Assembly: GCF_016820245.1 (NCBI RefSeq)
Contig: NZ_JAFCAR010000003.1
Location: forward strand, 736,197-800,196
DNA length: 64,000 nucleotides
DNA from: Jannaschia sp. Os4
GTDB lineage: Bacteria > Pseudomonadota > Alphaproteobacteria > Rhodobacterales > Rhodobacteraceae
Reading direction: 5' to 3'
Shown one piece after another: positions 44,449 through 53,349 of this stretch. Position 1 is the first letter of the stretch; the number at the start of each line of letters is the position of its first letter. The notes under the pieces were generated by a model that made no database searches, was not told the origin of the DNA, and saw nothing but the letters and a program-made list of their open reading frames with translations. The position numbers were made by a program, and so were the translations under genes.

Positions 44449-45423
44449 TCAGGCGACGTTGCGGGCCGCGTCGCCGTAGGAGACGTCCATCACCTCGCCC
44501 GCGAGGTGCCGGGCGGCGTCGGTGGTGAAGAAGAGGACGGCCTCGGCGATGTCCTCGGGCTCGTGGTGGCCGATGCCGAGCGTGCTGCCCTGCGCGATCA
44601 TCTCCGACACCGCGTCGAAGGTGGGGTTCTCGACGCCCGGCATCATCTGGGACAGCGTCGCCGCGTTGTCGGCGAAGGGCGTCCGCACGAGGCCCGGGGC
44701 CACGACGTTGCACAGGATGCCCTCGGGTCCGTAGGCCATGGCCGCGCTTTTGGCGAAGCCGTTCACGGCCCACTTGGTCGCGCCGTAGCTGCCGAATATG
44801 GGGTTGCCCGTGCGCGACAGGCCCGACGAGATGTAGATGATCCGGCCGCCGCCGGCGTCCCGCAGATGGGGCAGGGCGGCTTGGGTTGTCTTCATGTAGC
44901 CGCCCACGTTGGTCTCGTAGAGGGTCGAGATCCGCTCGGCGGCGACGTCCTCGATGGGGCCCGCGTGGCCCACGCCCGCATTGGCGAGCACGATGTCGAG
45001 GCTGCCGAAGAGGTCGACGGCTTGGCTCATGGCGTCCTGCAGGTCCGACAGGTTCCGCACGTCGCCTTGGTAGGTCATGCACTGGGCGCCGAGGCCCTCG
45101 ATCCAGGCCTGCGCGGCGGCGAGGTCCGATGGGCCGGACAGGGCGTAGTCCACGTGCGGCAGGTTCGGCGTCGCGATGTCGAACAGGACGACGTTCGCGC
45201 CGGCCCGCGCCATCGCCTCGGCGGAGGCGAGGCCGATGCCGCGCGCCCCGCCGGTGACGAAGGCGGTCTTGCCGGACAGATGGCCCGACGGGGCGGCGTC
45301 CTGCGCGCGGGCCGCGCCCGCGCCGACCGCGGCCGCAGTGGCGGCAGTGGCCGCGAGCGCCCCGCCGAGGGCGAGGCGGCGGGCGGGGTCGGCGGGGCCG
45401 TCTTGCGGGAGGTCGTGGGTCAT
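44449..45423 (-). CDS. Short-chain dehydrogenase/reductase with Tat-like leader
   Basis: A 324-residue SDR. The Rossmann motif TGGARGIG is at 57-64, NAG follows in the middle (VLANAGVG), and SYGATKWA holds the YxxxK catalytic pair. The N-terminal 41 residues look like a twin-arginine signal (PARRLALGGALAATAATAAA, then AQ), so this SDR is probably exported folded with its cofactor, which is unusual for the family. It is divergent from the LysR gene. Substrate unknown. Confidence 0.9.
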   Translation of the reverse strand: MTHDLPQDGPADPARRLALGGALAATAATAAAVGAGAARAQDAAPSGHLSGKTAFVTGGARGIGLASAEAMARAGANVVLFDIATPNLPHVDYALSGPSDLAAAQAWIEGLGAQCMTYQGDVRNLSDLQDAMSQAVDLFGSLDIVLANAGVGHAGPIEDVAAERISTLYETNVGGYMKTTQAALPHLRDAGGGRIIYISSGLSRTGNPIFGSYGATKWAVNGFAKSAAMAYGPEGILCNVVAPGLVRTPFADNAATLSQMMPGVENPTFDAVSEMIAQGSTLGIGHHEPEDIAEAVLFFTTDAARHLAGEVMDVSYGDAARNVA

Positions 45424-45602
45424 CGGGGGACTCCTTGAGCCGAGATAGGTCGCGCCGGGATCGGCGACCGAGCGGCGACTGGGGCCGCGTCGTACGCGGC
45501 GGGGAGGGCGAGGATCGTCGGCATGGCGGTCGCCGCGCCGGGTCGATCGAAGTGTCCCAGCAACGGCCACGTCGTGAGATTGGTTCTACGCGGGATGACA
45601 CC

Positions 45603-45636
45603 TTGCCGGGCAATTTGGCGTTGCGATATCTGCAAC
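45603..45636. promoter_or_regulatory. Two TTGC...GCAA dyads at the LysR start
   Basis: TTGC-CGG-GCAA (45603-45613) and GTTGC-GATATCT-GCAAC (45620-45636) lie just before the ATG of the LysR gene. The second has the T-N11-A spacing typical of LysR-type binding sites. Because it covers the place of a ribosome-binding site, the message may be leaderless or the start slightly different. It is the best candidate operator for the divergent SDR/AKR genes. Confidence 0.55.
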
Positions 45637-45638
45637 GA

Positions 45639-46541
45639 ATGGCCGACCCCGACATCCAACTCTTTCTCCGCGTTGTGGAAACCGGCAGCTTCAGGACCGC
45701 CGCGGCGGAGGCGAAGGCGGACCCCTCCTCGGTCACCCGCCGGATCGCCAAGCTGGAGGAGCGTCTGGGGGCCAAGCTTCTGATCCGCTCCAGCCGACGG
45801 TCGCGGCCCACGGAGGCGGGGCAGGCCTACTACGACGGGATCCGCCGCATCGCGGACGAGCAGGTCGCGCTCGAGGCCGAGATAGCCGGCCTCGCCGACA
45901 CGCCGCAGGGTCTCCTGCGGGTCACCGCGCCCGCGGATTTCGGCGCGCGCTTCGTGACACCCGTGGTCGATCGCCTCCTGTCGGAGCATCCGGACTTGTC
46001 GGTCGAGTTGAACCTCGGCAGCGACTTCGCCGACCTGCGCGAGGCCAACATCGACGTCGCGGTGCGGATCGGCTCGTTGACGGACAGCGCGCTGATCGCC
46101 CGCCGGTTCGGCGAGGTGCCGCGCGCCATCGTCGTCGCGCCGTCCTACCTAGAGGCGGCCGACCCGCCGAGGCGCCCCGAAGACCTCGTCCGCCACCCCT
46201 TCGTCTTCTACCGCCCTGCCCCGGAGATGACGCTACACCTCGCCCGGGGCGAGGAGCGGGTCACGGTAGCCTTGAGCCGGTACCGCGTCGCAGTGAACAG
46301 CATGTCGGCCTTTCGGGAATTCATGCTATCGGGCCGTGGAATGGTGCTCTCTCCGCTGTGGGCCTGCGAGGACGCACTGGCGGACGGTCGGCTCGTGCGG
46401 GTGCTGCCGGACTGGAAAAGTCCGGCCTTTCCATTGCACGGCGTCTTCCTGCCAGGCCCCTTCCGCCCGGCGAAGCTACGCGTCTTCCTCGAAGCGATGG
46501 CGGCGCAGGCAAAGGCAGATCCGTCATTGTCTGGCGCGTAG
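45639..46541 (+). CDS. LysR family transcriptional regulator
   Basis: A 300-residue regulator. The HTH opens DIQLFLRVVETGSFRTAAAE and continues PSSVTRRIAKLEERLGAKLL; the effector domain has LLRVTAPADFGARFVTPVV and a FREFMLSGRGMVLSPLW stretch. Such proteins of the AaeR/DsdC-like group usually control a neighbouring oxidoreductase, here the SDR and AKR. No Shine-Dalgarno is visible ahead of ATG 45639. Confidence 0.92.
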   Translation: MADPDIQLFLRVVETGSFRTAAAEAKADPSSVTRRIAKLEERLGAKLLIRSSRRSRPTEAGQAYYDGIRRIADEQVALEAEIAGLADTPQGLLRVTAPADFGARFVTPVVDRLLSEHPDLSVELNLGSDFADLREANIDVAVRIGSLTDSALIARRFGEVPRAIVVAPSYLEAADPPRRPEDLVRHPFVFYRPAPEMTLHLARGEERVTVALSRYRVAVNSMSAFREFMLSGRGMVLSPLWACEDALADGRLVRVLPDWKSPAFPLHGVFLPGPFRPAKLRVFLEAMAAQAKADPSLSGA

Positions 46542-46962
46542 AGGCCTGCAGCACGATGTGAGGTTAGTGCTACTTTGGCCTAGCGCCCTGTGGACACCGA
46601 AGATCGACGGATAGGGGGAGCGGCAATCGTTCCTGTGACTAAGTCTCTCTGCCGGGCGGGCTTCGATTGCCGACGGTCCCTCTCCGCATGAGCACTTATG
46701 CAGGATGCATCGGGATCGTTTCGGTCAGGTGCAGGTCTGGAGCGCGCTCACAGCAGTTCCGGACGGGTGTCATCGGGTGACGGGGGCGGAACCGACCCTC
46801 ATGGAACGTATCCCCGTCGTCACCGACCCATACTTGATGAAACGTTCCGCATGCGGAACCGCCGTTCAGGGGCACGCCCCGGCCCTTCGGTTTGGCCTCC
46901 ACCATGCTATTGCCGCATCCCAGGAGCAGGGATGAGGCAAGAAGACGGGTGAAGCACGCATC
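46542..46962. other. Leader region of the T6SS cargo operon with a 16-bp palindrome
   Basis: About 420 bases with no convincing gene. A perfect 16-bp palindrome, GTTCCGCATGCGGAAC, is at 46844-46859, 104 bases ahead of the adaptor gene. It is a candidate operator for that operon. The base composition becomes more mixed here than in the LysR gene. Confidence 0.5.
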
Positions 46963-48033
46963 ATGACGATCAGCCCTGAGGATGGCGATTACTGGACCAA
47001 CCTCTCCGGTGCCTCGGTCGAGGACCGAGACGGTCCGCCTGCACCCGCGCTAAGCGTCGAGACCATCGACGGCGTGGAGCCGCTCGGCACTCAACTCGGC
47101 GTGGCCGAGCCGCTCACCGTCCCGCCCTCCCTGCACGAAGCGCTGTTCGGCCAGCCCGGCATCATCGATGGCCGCGCCGTCCTGCCGCTCCACACCTACG
47201 CCGTCCTCGACGCCGCCAAGGTGCCCGGCCTCCCCGAGATGCTGGAGGCGTCCGGGCTGGACTACGCCTGCCTGTTCCTGGGTATCGCAGCCGAAGACTA
47301 CCGTGACGTGGCCCCCTACCTAGTGCGATTGCAGGAGGGGCACGGCTTCACCCGCAAGCTGTTCAGCCAGGGCGACGCGCCGTGGGAGATGTGGGACGCG
47401 GGGCTTGGTATCTTCCTGAGGTCGCAGGGGACGCTGGACGAACTGCGCAGGCACCTGCGCAAGTTCACCCGCGTCCAAGACGACCGGGCCGGCGGCGCAG
47501 CATGGGTATATCTGCGATTTTGGGAGCCGACACTTCTCACGGTTTTCGCTGCGCGCGCCGCGGCGGTGGGGCAGTTTTGGGAAGCGTTTGCATTTGCAGG
47601 GTCGATCGTCGTCACGGACCCGTTTCTGCGGCGGGCGCAGCTGATCCGGCTCGAGGTGGAACGGGGGGCAGCGCGGCTGCCTTTCGTCATCGACGGCCCA
47701 ATGCGCGCGGCGATGCGCGAGCAGCGGATTGAGAGCTTCGCGCGGCGCCTTGGGAGCGAATTGCTGAAGGAGAGTTGGGCCGAAATGGACCGTTGCCGGC
47801 TGCTGGAGGTTGTGCGGCGAGCGCTGCGGCTAGGTCTCGACCATCTGATGACGGACACACGGCACCTGGCCCGGTTCGTCCGTGTGGCGCTGACAGCGGA
47901 GGCCGCCGATCCTTCGTGGCAGCTGCGACCTGACGTGGCCGCACTGTTTAGCGAGGGCCACGATCCGGGCCGGCTGCTGCCAGAGTTGGAGCATCGCGTT
48001 CGCGCGCCGCCCGTGGCAGGAGCGCGCGCATGA
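46963..48033 (+). CDS. DUF4123 protein, T6SS effector adaptor/chaperone
   Basis: A 356-residue protein. Residues about 70-190 show the DUF4123 (Tap/TEC) pattern: LHTYAVLDAAKVPGLPEMLE, DYACLFLGIAAEDYRDVAPYL, and FLRSQGTLDELRRHLRKFTR, then YLRFWEP. These proteins load a toxin on a VgrG spike of the type VI secretion system. The downstream gene overlaps by four bases (ATGA) and should be the cargo. No vgrG or other T6SS gene is present in the window, so the cassette must use a machine encoded elsewhere. Confidence 0.88.
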   Translation: MTISPEDGDYWTNLSGASVEDRDGPPAPALSVETIDGVEPLGTQLGVAEPLTVPPSLHEALFGQPGIIDGRAVLPLHTYAVLDAAKVPGLPEMLEASGLDYACLFLGIAAEDYRDVAPYLVRLQEGHGFTRKLFSQGDAPWEMWDAGLGIFLRSQGTLDELRRHLRKFTRVQDDRAGGAAWVYLRFWEPTLLTVFAARAAAVGQFWEAFAFAGSIVVTDPFLRRAQLIRLEVERGAARLPFVIDGPMRAAMREQRIESFARRLGSELLKESWAEMDRCRLLEVVRRALRLGLDHLMTDTRHLARFVRVALTAEAADPSWQLRPDVAALFSEGHDPGRLLPELEHRVRAPPVAGARA

Positions 48034-49157
48034 ACGACCTGACCGCCATCTCGCAAGGCTGCCCCTGTGCATGCTGCCCGCGCTACGAAGAGTTGCGGAT
48101 CTGGGCCGACGAGTTGGACGAGATCGCCGTGCGGATCGAGCAGGACCGCGCGTTCTACATCGACGTCAAAGCCGACATCATCGAGAACGGCTGGGAGTCC
48201 GAATACGCCAAGATCGGCGTGAGCGGCTACCGCGACCCCACTGTGCCGCACGTCAACCAAGCGGCCGTCATTCAGCACATGACGGAGTTGCCGACCGAAG
48301 CCATCTTCGCCGAAGACCTCACTCCGGTCATGCTGAACGATGCAGCGGCGCAACCCGGCTTGACGTCGGTGATCCGCGAGCGCGCGCAGGCGGCGCGACG
48401 CATCGCCGAGCGGGGGCTGTCCCACTGCGGGGGCGATCCGGACTACACCGGGCAAGACGCCGACCCGGTTCTCGACTACTTCTGCACTCTCGACCCGGAC
48501 AAGGTCGACGACGACGTCTGGGACGCTCTGTTCGAGATCGGCTGGATCGACCGCGCCACGTGGGAGGATGTCGGTTATCAGGTCGTCTCCGCGCGGTGGG
48601 CGAGGGCCGAGCTGATTGCAAGCCTTGCTGGGCTGGTCTTCGTCTGGCGCTCCGCGCTCACGCGTCTCGCACGCAGCACCCCGCGCGGGCTGATGCGGAT
48701 CGCGCGCGGGCAGGCGCAGCGCTTGGCGAACCTCGCCCGACGCACGCCGCCAAAGAAGGTGCCGCCGCCGCGCCGGCTTCAGCGGCCCACGCCTCGCGAG
48801 ATGATCGACGAAGAGGCCGGCATGATGCATGGCTTCATGGGCGTGGGCCACGCCCGCCCGTGGAGCGAGATGTCCGCGGTCGCCAAGAAGAAGTTCCAGC
48901 ACAGCTATTCGCGGCACGCCCGCGAGTTCGGCCTACCGTCCTGGAAGGGCAGCCAAGCCGCCGATTTGCAGGCGCAGTTTAACGCTGCCGTGGGGCGGGT
49001 TCGATCGTCGGCGGACATGGTTCGCATCCGCTATAAGCCCGTCGACGGGGTGTCCGCGCGGATGCGCTACTTCGAGGCCACCTTGGACGGGCAGCGGTTC
49101 TACTATTACGAACTGCTGGATGTAGGCCGATTTATCAGCGCGGGCCGAGTGCGATGA
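48030..49157 (+). CDS. Probable T6SS toxin, C-terminal RNase-like domain
   Basis: A 375-residue protein without signal peptide. The N-terminus has a cysteine cluster (C11-P-C-A-C-C) and helical sequence; a hydrophobic stretch lies near 195-210 (ELIASLAGLVFVW). The last 90 residues look like a toxin: KKKFQHSYSRHAREFGLP, then an alternating strand pattern ending YYYELLDVGRFISAGRVR. This has a faint colicin D-like layout (a KFxH and FG(L/I) start, then strands), which would make it a tRNA-cutting enzyme; that is a weak inference. Overlaps on both sides (ATGA) tie it to the DUF4123 adaptor and the next gene. Confidence 0.7.
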   Translation: MNDLTAISQGCPCACCPRYEELRIWADELDEIAVRIEQDRAFYIDVKADIIENGWESEYAKIGVSGYRDPTVPHVNQAAVIQHMTELPTEAIFAEDLTPVMLNDAAAQPGLTSVIRERAQAARRIAERGLSHCGGDPDYTGQDADPVLDYFCTLDPDKVDDDVWDALFEIGWIDRATWEDVGYQVVSARWARAELIASLAGLVFVWRSALTRLARSTPRGLMRIARGQAQRLANLARRTPPKKVPPPRRLQRPTPREMIDEEAGMMHGFMGVGHARPWSEMSAVAKKKFQHSYSRHAREFGLPSWKGSQAADLQAQFNAAVGRVRSSADMVRIRYKPVDGVSARMRYFEATLDGQRFYYYELLDVGRFISAGRVR

Positions 49158-49621
49158 GCGAACACACCGACGAGGATCTGATGGCCGTGCTGATCGCCCC
49201 CCGCGATTGGGTCATCTACGATGCCGCGGTGGCGGTGTTTGATCTTCGGCCCGCGCAGGAGAGCTACGAACTGCCACAGTTCACGGACGGAGCCGACGAA
49301 CTGACCCACGACGTGTTGCAGGCACGGCTGCGTGCATCGCCGGAGGAACGTTACGACGTCTATCTTCACGCCCCCACCGCGTCCGGCGTCGTCATTGGAG
49401 TGCGCCCGGACGGGCTGCTCTTCGGCCTGCCATGGCCGATCGGGGTGGAACGGATTGAAGCGTTCGCTGCCGAACAAGGCATCACGGACGGCTACCTGTG
49501 GGGCGACGCGCCGCTGCCTGAGACCGTGGCGGAGGCGCACAAGCGGCAGAGATGGACGCAGCTTGGGCGGCTGGAGGCAGGGCGGCTCGTGTTGGGGCCA
49601 GGCTACGAATCGTCCGACTAG
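49154..49621 (+). CDS. Candidate immunity protein for the T6SS toxin
   Basis: A 155-residue acidic protein that overlaps the toxin gene by four bases (ATGA). It starts MSEHTDEDLMAVLIAPRDWV and is rich in aspartate and glutamate, typical of immunity proteins that cover a basic RNase surface. No signal peptide and no recognised family, so it should act in the cytoplasm. The call rests on position, size and charge. Confidence 0.62.
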   Translation: MSEHTDEDLMAVLIAPRDWVIYDAAVAVFDLRPAQESYELPQFTDGADELTHDVLQARLRASPEERYDVYLHAPTASGVVIGVRPDGLLFGLPWPIGVERIEAFAAEQGITDGYLWGDAPLPETVAEAHKRQRWTQLGRLEAGRLVLGPGYESSD

Positions 49622-50174
49622 AATACGAAGCGTCGGGCCCAAACATCCGTCACCGAAGAACCAGGGCTCGAATTCATAACTAGGAACTGACGGTTGCACA
49701 TCGGGGACGCGCTCGTAGCCGTTCCAAATGGTTGCAGCCCAACAATACGGGGGCTTGGAACGGTTCCGATGTTCCCCAAGGGTGCTTGGCTGCCCCTTGG
49801 AACGATCCCTGGGCGGGTCTAGATCCGAAAGGAACACCTTTTGATGTCCCAGCTGGAGAGACTGCGGTTCGCTTCCGTTCTCGACGCGAGTGGCCTCCGA
49901 TCTGTTCACAGGCTCACCGTCAGCATCCTCCATGTGATCTTGATGATGCGCCTTCGATCCCATTCAAAAAGGGGATCGCCGCACCCAGTCCATGGCACGG
50001 AGAACCGGTCACGTGCGCCGACATCCGGGGGCGGCACGCTCTTCCAAAGACGGACGCAATCCTTGCGCCGAAGGAAAGATCGCCATCCTCCCCCGGTTCG
50101 CCTTCCATTCCGGACTCATCGTCATAGAGACTGAAGGCTGACGCCGGGATCAGCGCTGCCTTCGGTCTTCCTCC
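49622..50174. other. 553-bp gap with hairpins, no convincing gene
   Basis: Contains a GGAAC-G-GTTCC dyad (49757-49767) and a 7-bp stem CCAAGGG (49776-49782) with CCCTTGG (49794-49800) that could end the toxin-immunity transcript. An open frame from TTG 49732 to 50127 has no ribosome-binding site and no recognisable features, so I do not call it. Confidence 0.5.
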
Positions 50175-50384
50175 GTGCCGTCCACCTCGATCGCCACCGC
50201 CATCCCCCGCGCGTCCCGCGCGTCGGATGTCGTGCGGATCGAGGCGGCGCTGCGGACGGTCGCGCGCCTCGTGATTACCGACGAGACCTACCTGCCGATA
50301 TTCGAGCGGCTCCAGCGGGAACATGCGCAGGCGAAGGCCCGCGAGGATCAGCTCGCTGAGGTCGCGCGTTGGGCCGCGGAGTGA
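50175..50384 (+). CDS. Small integrase-associated protein
   Basis: 69 residues from GTG 50175. Helical, with RIEAALRTVARLVITDETYLP and IFERLQREHAQAKARE. A related fragment is at 24909, beside a scar of the same repeats, so this small gene travels with the integrase. It ends base-to-base against the convergent integrase stop codon (50384/50385). Unknown function. Confidence 0.55.
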   Translation: MPSTSIATAIPRASRASDVVRIEAALRTVARLVITDETYLPIFERLQREHAQAKAREDQLAEVARWAAE

Positions 50385-51701
50385 TCACAGCGCGATCCGG
50401 ACCACCGCGTCCCGAAGCTTCGGAAGAGAGGCACCCTTGCCGTAGCGCTGCCGCCCGCCGAGCGAATGGCCCATCAGGTCGCGGCGGATGCGCTCGTCCA
50501 CGTCCGCGTCGAGGAGGCGATCCTCGAACGCATGGCGTAGTCCGTACATCGTGTGCTTGTCCGTCTCCGCGAGCCCGTTGGCGCGCAGGGACTTGTTCAC
50601 CGCGGCGCTGAGCGAGGTGGGATCGTCGCGGTAGCGGGGGAACCCATCGGGGAAGTGCCGGATCGCCTCGAGGGAGGCGCCCACGAGGGGAATGACCCGC
50701 TCGCTGTCGCGGTTCTTCAGCTGCCGCCACGGGCGTGGCTCGATCGAAATATGCGGCACGTCCGCATTGAGCCGGATCGCATCCGCATCGAGGCCCGCGA
50801 GTTCGCTCGGTCGCGCGCCCGTGTTCACCATCGCGAGGAAGATCGCTCGCGCTTCGTCATTGAGACCACCGCGCCTTCCCGTCCGGAATGCGTCCAACGC
50901 GAGCAGGCGATCGCGGATCCACGCGGCGGAGAAGGGAAGGCGTTCGGCGGCGCGCTTCCGCACCCCCACGAGCCGGAGGTGCTCCAGCGGCAGGTCCGCC
51001 TTCAGTCGCCGATCGTCCACCACCGCGCGCAGGACGCCCTTGATCGCCGCGAACGCCTTCTCCGCGGTCTGCGGCGTCACCTCCTGCCGCTCTATCCGGG
51101 CGATCCACCAATCCCGGTAGCGCAGCACGTCGTCACGGCTAAGAGCATCGATCCGGACGTCCCCCACCACCGCCTGCAGGTCCGCGAAGGCGCGCACCCG
51201 GGGGTTCTTCCACCGGCGGACCTGGTCGCCGGACTTGCCCATGATCCGGTCGCGCGCGATCGGCCAGAACGCCTCGAGCACGCCGGAGACGGAAAGCGCG
51301 TCCTCGCCAGCGCCGCCGAGAAGGGCGTCCGCATCGACTTGGTCGGGTATGCCGTTCTTCGTCCGAACGCCCTCGACGCGGCCGAGCAGATCTTCGAGGG
51401 GCAGGGTAGCGACGTCCGCGGCAGGGCGGTAGACGATCCCCTTCCGCCCGGCGAGCGCCTGCGCGGCGGCAAGGCGGCCCGCAGCATCGCCATGCGCACC
51501 GGAGAGGCGCGCTTCCCAGGTAACCACCAGCTCGTTCCAGACCTCGCGAGCCTTCCGCTCGGCCTCGCTACGCGAATCCGTGTGCAGGGACAGCCACAGG
51601 TCGCGCCGATCCTCGACGTCGAAGAAGCGCTTGGGCACCCGACGGCGGAGGTGCCAGGTGCTCCCCCGGAGGTGAAGACCAGGGACGGACGCGTTGGGCA
51701 T
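50385..51701 (-). CDS. Tyrosine recombinase/integrase
   Basis: A 438-residue integrase. The N-terminal LRGSTWHLRRRVPKRFFDVE is the DUF6538-like arm-binding start common in alphaproteobacterial integrases. The catalytic domain has GARPSELAGL (first arginine, near 295), YGLRHAFEDR (R with the preceding box, near 385), LMGHSLGG, and a tyrosine in GRQRYGKG near 417. The gene is read leftward with the TGTGTAGC repeats about 30 bases upstream. It probably mediated one of the island insertions here. Confidence 0.9.
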   Translation of the reverse strand: MPNASVPGLHLRGSTWHLRRRVPKRFFDVEDRRDLWLSLHTDSRSEAERKAREVWNELVVTWEARLSGAHGDAAGRLAAAQALAGRKGIVYRPAADVATLPLEDLLGRVEGVRTKNGIPDQVDADALLGGAGEDALSVSGVLEAFWPIARDRIMGKSGDQVRRWKNPRVRAFADLQAVVGDVRIDALSRDDVLRYRDWWIARIERQEVTPQTAEKAFAAIKGVLRAVVDDRRLKADLPLEHLRLVGVRKRAAERLPFSAAWIRDRLLALDAFRTGRRGGLNDEARAIFLAMVNTGARPSELAGLDADAIRLNADVPHISIEPRPWRQLKNRDSERVIPLVGASLEAIRHFPDGFPRYRDDPTSLSAAVNKSLRANGLAETDKHTMYGLRHAFEDRLLDADVDERIRRDLMGHSLGGRQRYGKGASLPKLRDAVVRIAL

Positions 51702-51723
51702 GGGTGGAGCCGTGATCTGCTGC

Positions 51724-51743
51724 TGTGTAGCAGATTGTGTAGC
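51724..51743. repeat. Tandem TGTGTAGC repeat, 12-bp period, copy 2
   Basis: TGTGTAGCA at 51724-51732 and TGTGTAGC at 51736-51743. The pair sits 23 bases ahead of the leftward integrase start and is the intact counterpart of the pair at 25354. Confidence 0.65.
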
Positions 51744-51846
51744 GAACTTGGGCTCTAATGGCTAGGCTGACGACCGGATTCCGAGCTGGCGGCGCCCACA
51801 TCTCATTGATATTTGGAGGAACATTCCCATCCGCCGCAGAAGGAAA

Positions 51847-51860
51847 GTGGCGGAGACGAA
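51847..51860. repeat. 14-bp direct repeat, copy 2 (tRNA 3'-end-like)
   Basis: GTGGCGGAGACGAA, identical to 25267-25280. It lies between two integrase genes, about 170 bases ahead of the rightward one, where an attachment site is expected. Sequence after the repeat differs between copies. Confidence 0.4.
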
Positions 51861-52030
51861 GGAGCCCGGCGATCCACCGCAGCTGCCGTCATCCGCCCTC
51901 ACACGGATCCTACAACAGTCTATCCTACATATGTTTTTTCCGCCTGCTGCCCCGACGGGCGGCCAGGTGACCTTAGTGCAGGCCAACCCCGTTCTGTACC
52001 TTCCTCCGGGCAAGCGGAAGGAGTTCAGAC

Positions 52031-53278
52031 ATGTTGACAGTGAAGCAGATCGAGGCTGCAAGCTATGGAACGGGGCCGGACCGGATCGCCGATCTGAACG
52101 GTCTGTATCTTCGCTTGAACAAGGGCGGATCGAAGACCTTCCAGGTCCGCATGACCGTCGATGGGCGTAGCCGATGGAAGACCATCGGGCGGTTCCCTGA
52201 ACTCTCCCTTCGTGATGCTCGGCTGAAGGCGGTTCTGGAAAAGTTAGGTGGAGGCGAAACTGCTGATGAGAGCGTTGTCCGCAGCCCTGACGAGGGAGCT
52301 GCGTTCAGTGCCGTCCGACCTGTCGATGCCGACCACACGACCCTCCGCGATGTCGCAAAGGTGTGGTTCGAACGAAAGCGTCGCGGGCTCTCGAACGGCA
52401 AGCATGCCCTCCAGAACTGGACGACGATCAACGACTATGTCCTACCGGCCCTCGGGAACCTCCGCCCGTCAGAGATCAAGAGCCGTGACGTGATCCGCGT
52501 GCTCGATCCTATCTGGCGGACGAAGCACGAGACCGCGCGACGCACCCTTGGACGTCTGCGCGAGATCTTCGAGTTAGCCATCCTCCACGAACTCCTGGAG
52601 GTGAACCCTGCGGTCTTCAATCAGCAAATGGCGTTCGGGCCCGTTCAACGTCAGACCAAGCACATGGCGGCCCTCCCATGGGAGCGGGCTCCGGAGTTCT
52701 GGCGGTGGCTGACGACGCATGATTGCAATGAGGACGTTCGTCAGATGATCATGGCTATGGTCCTGACCGGCAAGCGAACGTCTGAGGTGAGAACCGCCAA
52801 GTGGTCCGACCTCTGCTTGGAGACAGCTACATGGACGACGACCAGGGAGCGGATGAAGAAGCGTCGACCGCATCGTGTGCCGATCTGCGCGCAGCTTGCG
52901 GTTGTATTCGACAACCTCGCGTTGCTGGGAGGTCACCATGACGATCCCGACGGCCCGGTCTTTCCGCGCCCGAAGAACAAGGGAGGGGTGATCGACGAAA
53001 ACAGGGCGCTGATCGAGATCAAGAAGTTTGATCCTGAGATCACCGGGCATGGCATGCGGTCGACGTTCCGGACTTGGGCACGCAAGCAAGGCGTCTACTC
53101 CCAAGACGTGATGGAGTACGCGCTGTCCCACGAGAAGGATAAGATCGTCGACGCCTACTTCCGTGACGATCTACTGGAGGAGCGCCGGCCGATGATGCAG
53201 GCTTGGGCCGACTACGTGACGGGTGGTGAGGAGCCTGCACGTCTCGCCGATACGATGGCGATCATGTCTCAGCGGTAG
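52031..53278 (+). CDS. P4-type tyrosine integrase (DUF4102 N-terminus)
   Basis: A 415-residue integrase from ATG 52031, with AAGGAG upstream. The N-terminal MLTVKQIEAASYGTGPDRIADLNGLYLRL is the DUF4102 arm of P4-like integrases (here given in two joined parts), followed by TFQVRMTVDGRSRWKTIG. The catalytic part has LTGKRTSEVRTAKW, HGMRSTFRTWAR and ALSHEKDKIVDAYFR with the nucleophile tyrosine. P4 integrases usually insert in tRNA or tmRNA 3' ends, fitting the 14-bp tRNA-like repeat ahead of it. An AlpA-like gene follows on the opposite strand. Confidence 0.92.
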   Translation: MLTVKQIEAASYGTGPDRIADLNGLYLRLNKGGSKTFQVRMTVDGRSRWKTIGRFPELSLRDARLKAVLEKLGGGETADESVVRSPDEGAAFSAVRPVDADHTTLRDVAKVWFERKRRGLSNGKHALQNWTTINDYVLPALGNLRPSEIKSRDVIRVLDPIWRTKHETARRTLGRLREIFELAILHELLEVNPAVFNQQMAFGPVQRQTKHMAALPWERAPEFWRWLTTHDCNEDVRQMIMAMVLTGKRTSEVRTAKWSDLCLETATWTTTRERMKKRRPHRVPICAQLAVVFDNLALLGGHHDDPDGPVFPRPKNKGGVIDENRALIEIKKFDPEITGHGMRSTFRTWARKQGVYSQDVMEYALSHEKDKIVDAYFRDDLLEERRPMMQAWADYVTGGEEPARLADTMAIMSQR

Positions 53279-53349
53279 GCTTCTGGCGTTCAGATGGAGC
53301 CTGACCCCGGGAGATCGTCGAAAGCTCTCTCGGGGTCGGCGTGAGCCCG

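Noticed and set aside
49732..50127. Open frame after the immunity gene
   Set aside because: TTG start without ribosome-binding site, unusual proline/serine-rich product, no resemblance to known proteins.
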